This document shows positions 44,514 through 53,883 of a stretch of 64,000 bases of DNA, piece after piece. This DNA comes from DASZVB01 sp035545855 (GTDB lineage: Bacteria > Myxococcota_A > Polyangia > Polyangiales > Polyangiaceae): contig DASZXK010000045.1 in assembly GCA_035545855.1 (NCBI GenBank), positions 23,657 to 87,656 of the forward strand, given 5' to 3'. Both the position numbers and the translations under genes were made by a program. Each line of letters begins with the position of its first letter. The first letter of the stretch is position 1. The notes below the pieces were generated by a model, which was not told the DNA's origin, made no database searches, and worked only from the letters and a program-made list of their open reading frames with translations.

Positions 44514-45661
44514 TCACTCGAAGGAAGGCTCGCACCATGGCCCACTGGAACGCTCTCGGGTCCGCGCTGCTCTCCCTCGGACTGGTCGGGTGCGGGAGCG
44601 ACGATCCGTCCGCTGCCGGTGCTCCTGCCGGTGGCAGCGGGGGGGCCGTGAACGGGGCCGGTGGGAGCGTCGCGGGGGACGGCGGCGCTCTCACCGGTTC
44701 TGGCGGCGCCTCCCCTGGTTCGGGCGGAAGCGTCTCGAACGGGGGCTCCACGGGGACGGGCGGAGACGGGTCGGGCGGCTCCGCGGCGACGGACTGCGAT
44801 CCGTCGCAGACCCTGTCGCCAGGCGACCACGAGTTCACCATCCAGAGCGCCAACGGCCTCACGTACGAGTACGTCCTCGTGATGCCGGACACGGTCGTCG
44901 CCGGGAAGAAGGCGCCCCTCGCCGTCGTGTGGCACGCGCTCTGGTCGAGCCCGGAAGAGACGCGCGGGCTCACGCACATCGACGAGACGATGGCCTCGCA
45001 CGCGACGATCAGCGTGCACCCCCGGAGCCCGGACCAGTCCTGGGACGTCGGCACGTGCTGCACGAACGTCGTGCTCGGCGTGCACCGGGACGAGACGGTG
45101 TTCGCGAAGGAGCTGCTCGCGGACGTGAAGTCCAAGGTCTGCGTGGACGAGAAAAGGATCTACACGGCGGGCTTTTCCAACGGCGGCATGATCTCGCAGA
45201 TGCTCGCCTGCAAGATGTCGGACGTGTTCGCCGCCGCGGCGCCGATGGGCAGCACCCTCACCATCCCGAAGAGCGAGTGCACGCCTTCGAGGCCCGTGCC
45301 GATCTTCGCCATCAACGGCACCGCGGACCCGCTCGTCGGTTACAGCGCGGTCGGGCTCTCGGGCGGCATCACGATCGCCGACGATTTTCAGACGTGGGCG
45401 GACGCCGATCAGTGCACCGGGACGCCCGAGGTGACCGTGCAGCAGGGCCAGGCGACCTGTCGCACTTACAAGAACTGCGGCGGCGGTGCGGAGGTCACCT
45501 TCTGCGGCATCGAAGGCATGGGCCACTGCATGCCCGGAATGCAGAAGGAATCCGCGACGAACTGCTTCACGAAGAACCTCATTCCGCTCGGCCCGCCGAA
45601 CGACGACATCGACGGCATCGCGCTCTCGGCCGAGTTCCTGGAGCGGTTCTCGCTGCCGTGA
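44510..45661 (+). CDS. PHB-depolymerase-type esterase lipoprotein
   Basis: The 383-aa protein has a lipoprotein signal (SLGLVGC) and a Gly/Ser/Asn/Thr linker to about 95. The alpha/beta-hydrolase part has the nucleophile motif GFSNGG, an Asp in GTADPLV and the last His in GMGHCMPG, all as in LpqC/poly(3-hydroxybutyrate) depolymerase-like and feruloyl esterases. Several Cys pairs (CCTNVV, CKMSD) indicate extracytoplasmic location. I chose ATG 44510 because it supplies the basic N-terminus (RRKAR) a signal peptide needs and overlaps the desaturase stop; ATG 44537 also has a good ribosome site. Confidence 0.82.
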   Translation: MITRRKARTMAHWNALGSALLSLGLVGCGSDDPSAAGAPAGGSGGAVNGAGGSVAGDGGALTGSGGASPGSGGSVSNGGSTGTGGDGSGGSAATDCDPSQTLSPGDHEFTIQSANGLTYEYVLVMPDTVVAGKKAPLAVVWHALWSSPEETRGLTHIDETMASHATISVHPRSPDQSWDVGTCCTNVVLGVHRDETVFAKELLADVKSKVCVDEKRIYTAGFSNGGMISQMLACKMSDVFAAAAPMGSTLTIPKSECTPSRPVPIFAINGTADPLVGYSAVGLSGGITIADDFQTWADADQCTGTPEVTVQQGQATCRTYKNCGGGAEVTFCGIEGMGHCMPGMQKESATNCFTKNLIPLGPPNDDIDGIALSAEFLERFSLP

Positions 45662-45674
45662 GCCGGAGAGCGAC

Positions 45675-47018
45675 TCATCCCCGCGCGGAGTGCTCCGCGA
45701 TCCACGCCGCGTACCAGGCAGCGGCGTCTTTCGGCGTTCGCTTCTGGGTGTCGTAGTCGACGCGGACGAGCCCGAAGCGCTTCTCGAGCCCGTGCGCCCA
45801 CTCGAAATTGTCCGTCAAAGACCACACGAAGTAGCCCGCCACGCTGGATCCTGCGGCGATCTGGCGGCCGAGTTCTTCGAGGTACCGGCGGAGGTAGTCG
45901 ATTCGCCGTGGGTCGTGCACGCCGTCGCCGTCGATCGTTTCCGGCATCGCCGCGCCGTTCTCCGTGACGACCACGGTCGGGTTCCCGTACTCCGTGCGCA
46001 GGCAGGCGAGCACCTCGCCGAACGCCTCCGGGCAGACTTCCCACCCCATCTCCGTGTACTCGGCGCCGGGTCGACGTCCGTCGACGGACACCTCGAACAA
46101 GGGAACGTTCGGGTCGTGGCGGACGAGCTGGCGCGTGTAGTTGTTGATGCCGACGAAGTCGAGCGGCGCCCCGACGACGTCGAGATCTCCGTCCCGCACC
46201 GGTGAGGGCAGGAACGAGAACAGGGAAAGGACGTCCTCCGGGTAGCTTCCACGAAGGAGCGGGTCGAGGTACCAGCGGTTGAACACGCCGTCCACGCGAC
46301 GGGCCGCGGCGCGATCCGCCTCGGAGTCGGTCGCCGGGTGGCACGCGAAGATCTGTTCGGCGATGCCGATTCGAGCCGAGGGCGCCGCCGCGCGCACGGC
46401 GCGGACGGCGAGCCCGTGCGCGAGGTGCACGTGGTGCGATGCCGCGAAGTACGCCGGGACGTCCACGAGCCCGGGCGCGTGCTCGCCGGTGAGGTGACCG
46501 AACACGCAGAAGATCTGCGGCTCGTTCAGCGTGATGAAGCGCCGAACCCGATCTCCGAGCGTCCTCGCGACGAGGCTCGCGTAGTCCGAGAACCATCCGG
46601 CGACGTCTCGGGAGGCCCAGCCGCCCCGCTCCTGCAGCGCGATCGGCAGGTCCCAGTGGTAGAGCGTGAGCCACGGCTCGACGTTCGCTTCGAGGAGGGC
46701 GTCGACGAGCCTGGAATAGAAGTCCAGGCCGCGCGCGTTGATTGCGCCCGTGCCGTCCGGCAGCACCCTCGGCCAGGAGACGCTGAATCGATAGCCCCGG
46801 AGCCCGAGCTCCTTCATGAGCCGCACGTCCTCGCCGAAGCGGCGGTAGTGGTCGCAGGCGACCTCGCCGGAGGAGCCGTCGCGGATCTTGCCGGGCAGCC
46901 GAACGAATCCGTCCCAGATGCTCTCCCCTTTGCCGTCCGCCGCGGGAGCGCCCTCGATCTGGTAGGCCGAGGACGCCGCGCCCCAGACGAAGTCGTCCGG
47001 GAATCCGCGGGCGCTCAC
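45675..47018 (-). CDS. GH1 beta-glucosidase
   Basis: The 447-aa enzyme has the GH1 start FVWGAASSAYQIEGAP, the acid/base Glu in TLNEP, the nucleophile Glu in VTENG and the C-terminal WSLTDNFEWAHG. It hydrolyses beta-glucosides such as cellobiose, and lacks a signal peptide, so it acts in the cytoplasm on imported sugars. A perfect 14-bp palindrome 30 bases before its start may be a LacI-type operator. It is followed by no cotranscribed sugar transporter. Confidence 0.95.
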   Translation of the reverse strand: MSARGFPDDFVWGAASSAYQIEGAPAADGKGESIWDGFVRLPGKIRDGSSGEVACDHYRRFGEDVRLMKELGLRGYRFSVSWPRVLPDGTGAINARGLDFYSRLVDALLEANVEPWLTLYHWDLPIALQERGGWASRDVAGWFSDYASLVARTLGDRVRRFITLNEPQIFCVFGHLTGEHAPGLVDVPAYFAASHHVHLAHGLAVRAVRAAAPSARIGIAEQIFACHPATDSEADRAAARRVDGVFNRWYLDPLLRGSYPEDVLSLFSFLPSPVRDGDLDVVGAPLDFVGINNYTRQLVRHDPNVPLFEVSVDGRRPGAEYTEMGWEVCPEAFGEVLACLRTEYGNPTVVVTENGAAMPETIDGDGVHDPRRIDYLRRYLEELGRQIAAGSSVAGYFVWSLTDNFEWAHGLEKRFGLVRVDYDTQKRTPKDAAAWYAAWIAEHSARG

Positions 47019-47047
47019 GACGAAACCTCCGGCGAGGGAAAGCCCCC

Positions 47048-47061
47048 GCTGCCGCGGCAGC
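47048..47061. promoter_or_regulatory. palindrome GCTGCCGCGGCAGC before the beta-glucosidase gene
   Basis: The 14-base palindrome has the CG-centred symmetry of LacI-family operators and lies 30 bases upstream of the GH1 start in a gap of 57 bases. It might also form a hairpin after the upstream gene, but no T-run follows. Confidence 0.45.
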
Positions 47062-47075
47062 CTCGCGTGGGCGAC

Positions 47076-48878
47076 TCAGCAGACGGACGCCAGCGCACGG
47101 TAGGATCGCCTCTCCACGACGAACGCGCTCTTCCGGATGTCGGCCGTGATCTCCTTGACGCGTTTCTTCAGCGATGCGGCGAGCTGGCTCAGCATCGCAG
47201 GATGGATCTCCCCCTCGATGCGGCGGCAGTCGATGAGCGAGAGGCTGAGCGTCACGAGCGGGACCTGTTCCAGCAAGCCACGGCGGTTCTTCGCCTCCAG
47301 ATGTCCGCGAGCGAGGTCCTCCGGGTCGAACAGTACCTGCTTCTCGGCGTCGAATGCCTCGCACGCCGAGCGTAGCGCATCTTCGGAGATCCCCTCGGGG
47401 AAGAACGCCACGAAATCGTCGCCCCCGACGTGGCCGAGCCGCGCCCCCGACATCTCGTTCACGAGCGTCCGGGTCAAGACTCGCGCCGCGAGCCGGATGA
47501 GCTCGTCTCCCATCAGGAACCCGTAGCGGTCGTTGTACTCCTTGAATCGGTCGAGGTCGGCGTACAGGACGGCGAGGGACGGGACGGCGTTCCCCTCCTC
47601 GAGCCACCGGTGGATGGCGCGGTTGCCCGGCAGGCCGGTGAGCGGATTCGCGCCCTGGGCGTTCAGCACCTGGAGCTCGACGGAGCGCTTGATGAGGGCG
47701 CGCACGCGGATGGATCCGACGAGGTTTCCGTCCCCGTCGACGACGATGATCGGGTCGTAGAGGTCCGGCGGCGCCCGATCCATGGCGCGCGTCGCGAGCG
47801 CCGTCACCAGCGTGCCGGACGACACCGCGAGCGGATCCTGCTTCGCGACGCGCTCGGCGGGCTTGAACTGGTGCACGGCATAGCCGTATCGCCCCGCGAG
47901 CTTCAGGGCGAGGTGATCGCGGGTCACGAGCCCCCGGGGCCTTCCCTCGTCGACGAAGACCACGTGATCCATGTCGGGAGTATCCCGGAACACGACCTCG
48001 AGCTGTTCGACGGTGATCGACCCGAGCGGATGGGTTGCGGTCGGCTCGACGAGCGAGTCGATGGATTCCGTCAGGTCGCCGATGCCGACGTTCACGGCGC
48101 GCGCCACCTGGCGGAGTCGCGCGGCCAGAGGCGAGGAGAGCGGCGGAGGCTCCTCCGAGGGCCGCGCCAGCAAGAAGCCCTGGGCATATCGGACGCCCAG
48201 CCGGAGCAGCGTCTCGAGCTCTTCCCACGTCTCCACCCCTTCGGCGACCAGACGTGAGTCGACGCTCGCGGAGAAGGCGTTCAGCGAGCGGACGAGGTGC
48301 CGGCGGTAGGAGTGGCGGTGGACGTCCCGGACCACGTCCATGTCCAGCTTGATGTACCGAGGGGTCGCGCTGACGAGGGCGATGAGACTCGAGTGACCCG
48401 ATCCGAAGTCGTCGATCGCGAACTGAAACCCCTGCTGCGTGTAGTGAGCGACGACGGAGCGGAATCGGTCGTGATTTTCGATCGACGTCTTCTCGGTGAT
48501 CTCGATGACGATTCGAGAAGGGTCGATTCCGTGATGCCTGAGCTGTTTCATCGTGAACCCCTCCACGAAGCGCGGGTCTTCGAGGACGTCGGGGCTCACG
48601 TTGAGGAAGAAGAGGCTCGTCGGGTGCGTCGAGGTGAGGGCCGAGATCGCCTGGATGGCCGCGAGGCGACAGGCACGCTCGATTTCCCAGGTCCCGTGGT
48701 GCCGGCGCGCCTCGCGGAAGAAGGGTTCCGCCGAGTCGTGCCCGACGCCTCGCGAGAGGACTTCGTACCCGATTGCCGACCCCGTGATCAGGTCGACGAT
48801 GGGTTGAAAGACCGGAAAGACCTGGAGTTCCTTGTTCACGCGACCCGAGAGCGCGCCGGACCGAACGGCCCGCCGCAC
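47076..48878 (-). CDS. EAL-CBS-GGDEF c-di-GMP signalling protein
   Basis: The 600-aa cytoplasmic protein has its EAL domain first (about 20-255), then a CBS pair (about 275-400, GRPRGLVTRDHLALKL and GDGNLVGSIRVRALIKRS), and a GGDEF domain last (about 410-575). The EAL motif reads EVL, with the metal and base residues NVSPDVL, EITEKT, DDFGSG and EGVET retained, so hydrolysis is possible. The GGDEF motif reads GGDDF, which some active cyclases tolerate. The order EAL before GGDEF is the reverse of the common one. GTG 48878 sits 3 bases after the upstream stop; GTG 48839 is an alternative start. Confidence 0.88.
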   Translation of the reverse strand: MRRAVRSGALSGRVNKELQVFPVFQPIVDLITGSAIGYEVLSRGVGHDSAEPFFREARRHHGTWEIERACRLAAIQAISALTSTHPTSLFFLNVSPDVLEDPRFVEGFTMKQLRHHGIDPSRIVIEITEKTSIENHDRFRSVVAHYTQQGFQFAIDDFGSGHSSLIALVSATPRYIKLDMDVVRDVHRHSYRRHLVRSLNAFSASVDSRLVAEGVETWEELETLLRLGVRYAQGFLLARPSEEPPPLSSPLAARLRQVARAVNVGIGDLTESIDSLVEPTATHPLGSITVEQLEVVFRDTPDMDHVVFVDEGRPRGLVTRDHLALKLAGRYGYAVHQFKPAERVAKQDPLAVSSGTLVTALATRAMDRAPPDLYDPIIVVDGDGNLVGSIRVRALIKRSVELQVLNAQGANPLTGLPGNRAIHRWLEEGNAVPSLAVLYADLDRFKEYNDRYGFLMGDELIRLAARVLTRTLVNEMSGARLGHVGGDDFVAFFPEGISEDALRSACEAFDAEKQVLFDPEDLARGHLEAKNRRGLLEQVPLVTLSLSLIDCRRIEGEIHPAMLSQLAASLKKRVKEITADIRKSAFVVERRSYRALASVC

Positions 48879-48881
48879 GCT

Positions 48882-51689
48882 TCAGGATCCGCTCTTCGCC
48901 TCCCCGATGTTGTGACTTCGCGGTGAACCGAATGCGACAGTCCGACGCCCGCCGCTCCGTCCGGCGCCTCGTCGACGTCGGCGACGGAGGGCGACGGGCA
49001 GCGCCGCGAGGCCCCCGACGGGGGAAGCCACGTGTCTCTCGGCGATCCGGCATCCGCAATCGCCGGAGGGCCGAGGGGGCGTCGGCGTCGGCGACCGCGG
49101 CGCACCGGGCGAGTCGTCGCTCCCCGCGTCGGCTCCGCCTTCGCGCTCGATCCGGCAGTCGGCGCTGCACCCGTCGCCGCCTTGCTGGTTCCCGTCGTCG
49201 CACTCCTCGTAGCCGTGCGCCAGCGCGCCGTCGCCGCATACCGCGACGGCCTCGAACTGACGCATCATCTCGTGGTCCTCGTGCTCGAGGATGTGGCAGT
49301 GGTACGGAAACCGGCCCGCATGGTCGTCGAATCGCGCGATCACGCGAACGGTTTCGAACGGTCCGACTTGCACCGTGTCCTTCCAGCCGCTCTCGTCTCG
49401 GATGGCGGGGAGGGGCGTCCGTGTCGGCACCGCGCCGCCGTCCGCGTCGAGCTGAAAAGGCCGTCGATCCAGCACCTGGAACATGACGAGGTGCAGGTGC
49501 ATCGGGTGCGTGAAGCCGGAGCGATTCTCGAACTCCCAGATCTCGGTCGTTCCGAGGTGCGGACGCTCGTCGATGTCCGCCCACATGCGCCCGTTGATCA
49601 TCCACATGCTCCCGCCGCAGTCGCTCGGCATCCGCTCGAGACGAAAGGTCCGCGTCGCGACGGCGTCCGCCTCGCGAAGCCTCTCGAGCGGACGGAGCTC
49701 GAGGGGCACGTCCGCCGTGAACCCCGGTGCGTCCCGCACGACGAACTGCAAGAGGTCTCGCATCGGGTGATCGTCCCCGCCGTTCGGGTAGGGCGTCGGA
49801 GCGCTGTTTTCCAGCACGATCCGATCGCCGGGGGAATGACCCGCGAAGTCCACCACGAGCTCCACGCGTTCCCCTGGTGCGACGACGACGCCGTACCCGC
49901 TCTCGTCGGGACCCGGAGACCACAGGACACGCTTCGGTAGCAGGCCTCCGTCGGAGGCGATCTGGAAGTACTCCTCGCGGCTGGAGAGGCCGAGCCGGTA
50001 GAACCGGGACGTGGAGCCGTTCACGATGCGAAACCGGTACTTCCCGCGGTCGACCTCCAGATGCGGCGCCACCTTCCCGTTCACGACCGGCGTGTCGCCG
50101 AAAAAGTGCTCCTGCCACGCGGCGGGATACTTGAACTGGCCGTCGGCGCCGAAGGTCCGATCCTGGAGCACGAGCGGGATGTCGTACTGGCCCGACGGCA
50201 GATCGAGCTTCGGGTCCTCCGCGTCCTCGAGGACGTACGCGCCCGCCAGGCCCTGGATCACGTTCAGGCGTGTGATGCCGAGCGCGTGATCGTGGTACCA
50301 GAGCGTCGCGCTCGGCTGGTGATTGGGATACTCGTACGTGGTCTCGTCGCCGGGAAGCAGCGTGAGCTCCGGATGGCCGTCGAACTCCGCGGGGACGTGG
50401 CCGCCGTGGAGATGCACCACCGCGCGAGGAGAATCGTCCGCGGCGCCGTGAATGCAGTGTTCGATGGGCAGGGGATGACGGGTGAGGAGCGCCCCCTGGT
50501 CGTCGCGCAGGTCATTCACCCAGGTGACGCGGATCGGAGACCCTCGGCGCGCGACGATCGTCGGCCCGAGCATGCCCGGCGTCGAGACGCCGTCCGTGTA
50601 GCCCCAGACGGTGGTCTCCGGTAGATCGGGGTGGAGCGACACCCGGCTCTGCACCATCGACAGCCGATAGCTCGCGACGCCTCCGGCGCTGCCTTCCGTG
50701 GGTGTCGCGACGGGGGGAATCGGCAGCGGCTCGACGAACGGGGTGAGCACCACCGGACAGGTGTCCACCGAGCACGGCTGCCCCGGCCCGAGCCAGGTCG
50801 AGCCGCGACGCGTGCACTCGTCGTCGGTGTCCTGGCTGCAGGTTGCCGCGGCGTTCGCGGCGCAGCACGCGCCCTTCGGCGCCGGGCAGACCCCGGGTTC
50901 GCATTTCGTCCCGCTCCCCTCGTACACTCCGACGCAGTCGTTTCCCGGATCGAGGACGACGCCGCACGAACCGTCGGCGCCGCAGCAGGCGCCGTGCGGC
51001 TCCGACGGCGGCTGGAACTCCACGGCGAGGGCCGGCCTCGATGCCGCGCCGCCGTCACGACTTCCGAACCGCTTGGATGCATGTGCCGACGTCGGAGACG
51101 GCACCGCGATCCACCCCCGGTTGTCGGCTGGGTTCGACACGAACCGCCGGACGTCGTCCAGGAGCCCGTCTCCCGTCCACTCGTACGTGGAGCCCGGAGG
51201 TCCCACGCTGGCGGTCGCGCTCGGCTCGGGAACGAAGTCGCCTCCCGGCACGCTCCACGGGGTCATGTCCGACGTGGAGTACGTCCACGTCGCGTCGCCC
51301 ATGGCGGCGACCTTGCCCCCTCCCTCGTTCCCGGGCGCGCGCGTCGCTCCCTCGGCCCACTCGGCCGTGACCCGATGCAACGCGACCTCGACCGTCGTGT
51401 CTCTCCCACGCGACGCCGAAAGCCGGAGAGTCGCGGCGGTCAGCGTCGCGCCCGCGGGGATCGAATGGGACAGGTCGAAATGGAGTAGCGCGCGTCGCTC
51501 GGATCCCTTTCCGTTGTGCCCGACGAAGAGGTAGCTTCCCTTGCCATCGCCGAGAGCGCCGCTCTCCTGGTAGAGCGTCACGTCACGGGACGGGTAGACG
51601 ACGATCCCGTCGGCGAGGCCGGGGCGCGCCGACGTGACGATCGAGGTCAGAGCAACGGCGAACGTGATCCGGACGCGGGAGGTGGGCAC
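48882..51689 (-). CDS. chimeric multicopper oxidase with DNRLRE domain and MYXO-CTERM-like tail
   Basis: The 935-aa exported protein begins with a signal peptide, then a DNRLRE/carbohydrate-binding-like beta-domain (about 27-200, ALLHFDLSHSIPAGATL). A Cys-rich bridge follows (about 205-300), then a CotA-like multicopper oxidase of about 500 residues with HLHGGHVP, WYHDHALGITR and the C-terminal HCHILEHEDHEMM, the ligands of type 1-3 copper. At the end are a Myxococcus Cys-rich repeat (CGDGALAHGYEECDDGN) and a CGC motif, a hydrophobic segment and an Arg run, like a MYXO-CTERM sorting signal. A cell-surface laccase/bilirubin oxidase-like activity is inferred. Confidence 0.9.
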   Translation of the reverse strand: MPTSRVRITFAVALTSIVTSARPGLADGIVVYPSRDVTLYQESGALGDGKGSYLFVGHNGKGSERRALLHFDLSHSIPAGATLTAATLRLSASRGRDTTVEVALHRVTAEWAEGATRAPGNEGGGKVAAMGDATWTYSTSDMTPWSVPGGDFVPEPSATASVGPPGSTYEWTGDGLLDDVRRFVSNPADNRGWIAVPSPTSAHASKRFGSRDGGAASRPALAVEFQPPSEPHGACCGADGSCGVVLDPGNDCVGVYEGSGTKCEPGVCPAPKGACCAANAAATCSQDTDDECTRRGSTWLGPGQPCSVDTCPVVLTPFVEPLPIPPVATPTEGSAGGVASYRLSMVQSRVSLHPDLPETTVWGYTDGVSTPGMLGPTIVARRGSPIRVTWVNDLRDDQGALLTRHPLPIEHCIHGAADDSPRAVVHLHGGHVPAEFDGHPELTLLPGDETTYEYPNHQPSATLWYHDHALGITRLNVIQGLAGAYVLEDAEDPKLDLPSGQYDIPLVLQDRTFGADGQFKYPAAWQEHFFGDTPVVNGKVAPHLEVDRGKYRFRIVNGSTSRFYRLGLSSREEYFQIASDGGLLPKRVLWSPGPDESGYGVVVAPGERVELVVDFAGHSPGDRIVLENSAPTPYPNGGDDHPMRDLLQFVVRDAPGFTADVPLELRPLERLREADAVATRTFRLERMPSDCGGSMWMINGRMWADIDERPHLGTTEIWEFENRSGFTHPMHLHLVMFQVLDRRPFQLDADGGAVPTRTPLPAIRDESGWKDTVQVGPFETVRVIARFDDHAGRFPYHCHILEHEDHEMMRQFEAVAVCGDGALAHGYEECDDGNQQGGDGCSADCRIEREGGADAGSDDSPGAPRSPTPTPPRPSGDCGCRIAERHVASPVGGLAALPVALRRRRRRGAGRSGGRRTVAFGSPRSHNIGEAKSGS

Positions 51690-51849
51690 GGGTGAGGCAC
51701 TCCGGCGGAGGTATTACGCCCGTCCAATCCGGCGCATCGAAACTCCATCGAGAAGCCCGCGTGACGGGATGGTGGACGGTTCTCCGTCCACGCGCAGGAA
51801 CTGCGCGTCCCACGACCCGGGCGCTTCTTCGGCGGCGCCGATGCGCGAA

Positions 51850-53637
51850 CTAACCGACGGCCAATTTCCGCAGGAGCGACCGCTTCTTGAACTGGTGCGC
51901 TTCCATCTTGCGGATGATGTCGTCCAGCATCCGGACGGCTTCGGCGGCAAAGGGTCCCTTGTTCAGCATCACGCACTCGGCGCGCATGGCCATCGCCGCA
52001 TCCGTGACCTCGGCCCGTGTCGGTATCCCCAAGTGTGCGAGCGAGTCCAGGACCTGTGTCGCCCAGACGACGGGGAGGTGGCAGGCCTCGCCGAACCAGA
52101 GCAGCTCTTCCTGCATCTCCGCGAGGCGCTCGAAGCTGAGCTCGGTCGCCAGGTCCCCTCGTGCAATCATGAGCCCGACCGGGTGGTGCTTCATGGCCTC
52201 GAACAGGATCGCCGGCAGGTTCTTCATCGCGCCCCTGGTTTCGAGCTTGAGGACCATGCCGAAGCCCTGTCGGCCGCTCTCTGCGATGCGGCCACCGATC
52301 AGCGCGACGTCCTCCTCCGTGTTGACGAAGGAGACCTCGACGCCGTCCGCGAAGCGGAACGCCGCCGCGAGCGCGGCCTCGTCCTGAACGCCCAGCTTTC
52401 CCGCGGCAAAGTGGCTGTCCGGGAACGAGATGCCCTTTCCGGATCGGATGCGTGCCGGAGACTTGGTCGCATTTCGGACCCGGCAGACGATCCCGTCGGT
52501 CCGCCGCTCTTCGGCGATCGCGACGACCTTGCCGTCGTCGAGCAAGACCCGCTCGCCCGAAAGCACCTGAGACAGCAGCTCCGGTCCTTCGAGAACCAGC
52601 GCCGGCATCGCGGCGTCCGGGCCCGGAGTTCCGTCGCGGAGCAGGAACGTGTCTCCGACGCCGATTCGCAGCTCGCCGGGCACGGGCGGGATCGACCCGA
52701 TCGCGGCCTCGCCAAGCGTCTCCCCGCTCCGCCTCCACGTCAGGCGGAGGCCTGCGGTGAGATAGAGGGACCGATCGCACACGGCGCTCGCCCCGTCGGC
52801 CTCGACCTCCTGCACGACGAGGACTCGCTTCCGCCCTCCGGCGTCCCTCAGGTGAAGAGTGTCGCCCGGGCGGAGCTGCGGAAGGAGCTGACCGACGGGG
52901 AGTTCCGCGGCGCCGCGCCACTCGGCGACGAGTCGGAGGCAGCTCGGCGAGAGGGTTCGCCCGAGTCGGTCCTTGTCTCTTGGAACGTGAAGGACCGCCT
53001 TCTCGAGACGCGGGACGGCGACGCGAAGCTTGGGACCGGGAAGATCCAGGAAGATGCGGACGGTGCGGCCGCAGGCGCGCGCCCGTTCCCGGAACGTCGA
53101 CGCGACCTTCGCCCATTCCGCCTCGGTCCCGTGGGCGCCGTTGATGCGCAGCAGGTCGGCGCCGGCGGCCAGGATGCGATCCGCCCATTCCGGGGTCGCC
53201 TCCACGGCGTCCGGCGCCGTGACCAGAATGTAGACGTGACGTCCCTCGGCGCAGGGGCCGAACAGCGCGCGCGTGTTCCGGTGAAGGAGAGACTCCGCTT
53301 GCGCCGACCCGAGCAGACCCGCCGGAGGCTCCGCCAGCGCCTGGTCGCCGTCGCCCGCCAGCCAGGCGCGAAGCCGGACGAGAGTGTCCTTCACGTGTCC
53401 CTCGCAGCGGCCCAGCGACGAGAGCCCGACCGAGGCGAGATCTCGCTGGAGGGCGCGGACGTCCTGGTGACGCAGACCGAGGTAGTGGGCGAGGTTTTCC
53501 GCGCTGGCTCGGTGGTGAGGCAGCACGGCGTCGATACGCGTGTGACGGGCCGACTCCTCCGCTGCGATTGCATCGAGGAGCGCCTCGACGCGCGCTCGGA
53601 GCGCTCGAGCGCGGTCCTGCGGACGGGGATTGGACAT
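51850..53637 (-). CDS. pyruvate-kinase-like protein lacking the C-terminal domain
   Basis: The 595-aa protein has a novel N-terminal region of about 140 residues, then a pyruvate kinase barrel with LDLPGPKLRV, KLETRGA, IARGDLATEL and ATQVLDSLA ... PTRAEVTDAA. The catalytic Lys of the barrel is present, but the MLSGETA motif reads MLNKGPF. A long insertion carries the B domain. The C-terminal allosteric domain of normal pyruvate kinase is absent; the sequence stops after the barrel. Known relatives of this size are annotated pyruvate kinase but are untested to my knowledge. I chose ATG 53637 over an upstream ATG at 53805. Confidence 0.85.
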   Translation of the reverse strand: MSNPRPQDRARALRARVEALLDAIAAEESARHTRIDAVLPHHRASAENLAHYLGLRHQDVRALQRDLASVGLSSLGRCEGHVKDTLVRLRAWLAGDGDQALAEPPAGLLGSAQAESLLHRNTRALFGPCAEGRHVYILVTAPDAVEATPEWADRILAAGADLLRINGAHGTEAEWAKVASTFRERARACGRTVRIFLDLPGPKLRVAVPRLEKAVLHVPRDKDRLGRTLSPSCLRLVAEWRGAAELPVGQLLPQLRPGDTLHLRDAGGRKRVLVVQEVEADGASAVCDRSLYLTAGLRLTWRRSGETLGEAAIGSIPPVPGELRIGVGDTFLLRDGTPGPDAAMPALVLEGPELLSQVLSGERVLLDDGKVVAIAEERRTDGIVCRVRNATKSPARIRSGKGISFPDSHFAAGKLGVQDEAALAAAFRFADGVEVSFVNTEEDVALIGGRIAESGRQGFGMVLKLETRGAMKNLPAILFEAMKHHPVGLMIARGDLATELSFERLAEMQEELLWFGEACHLPVVWATQVLDSLAHLGIPTRAEVTDAAMAMRAECVMLNKGPFAAEAVRMLDDIIRKMEAHQFKKRSLLRKLAVG

Positions 53638-53665
53638 CTGCACGTAAACGGTGCTCGCAGGAAGC

Positions 53666-53679
53666 GTGCCGATCGGCAC
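53666..53679. promoter_or_regulatory. palindrome GTGCCGATCGGCAC upstream of the pyruvate-kinase-like gene
   Basis: The perfect 14-base palindrome lies 29 bases before the ATG. A partial repeat GATCGGCA follows at 53681. It could be an operator for the gene. The remainder of the 53638-53883 gap shows nothing else. Confidence 0.45.
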
Positions 53680-53883
53680 TGATCGGCATCGACCGCGAGA
53701 ACGGATCGAGGCGGCGCAGTGGGCTCGCCGAGGCGCCGATTTCCCTGCAATCCATGCGTGACGAAACCGAGACGGTGCCGTGGCGGCCGTTGGACGGCTG
53801 GGCACGGACTTGGCAGCCCGCGCGGTGGCGCGCGAGTCTCCGCGCAGGCCGACGGCGTGACGGGAGGTCGTCGCTCGAGACGG

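Noticed and set aside
45466..50118. Open frame of 1550 codons on the minus strand
   Set aside because: It covers the GH1 and EAL-CBS-GGDEF genes in another frame; its translation is Arg/Ala/Gly-rich with no domain, as expected for shadow frames at 70% G+C.
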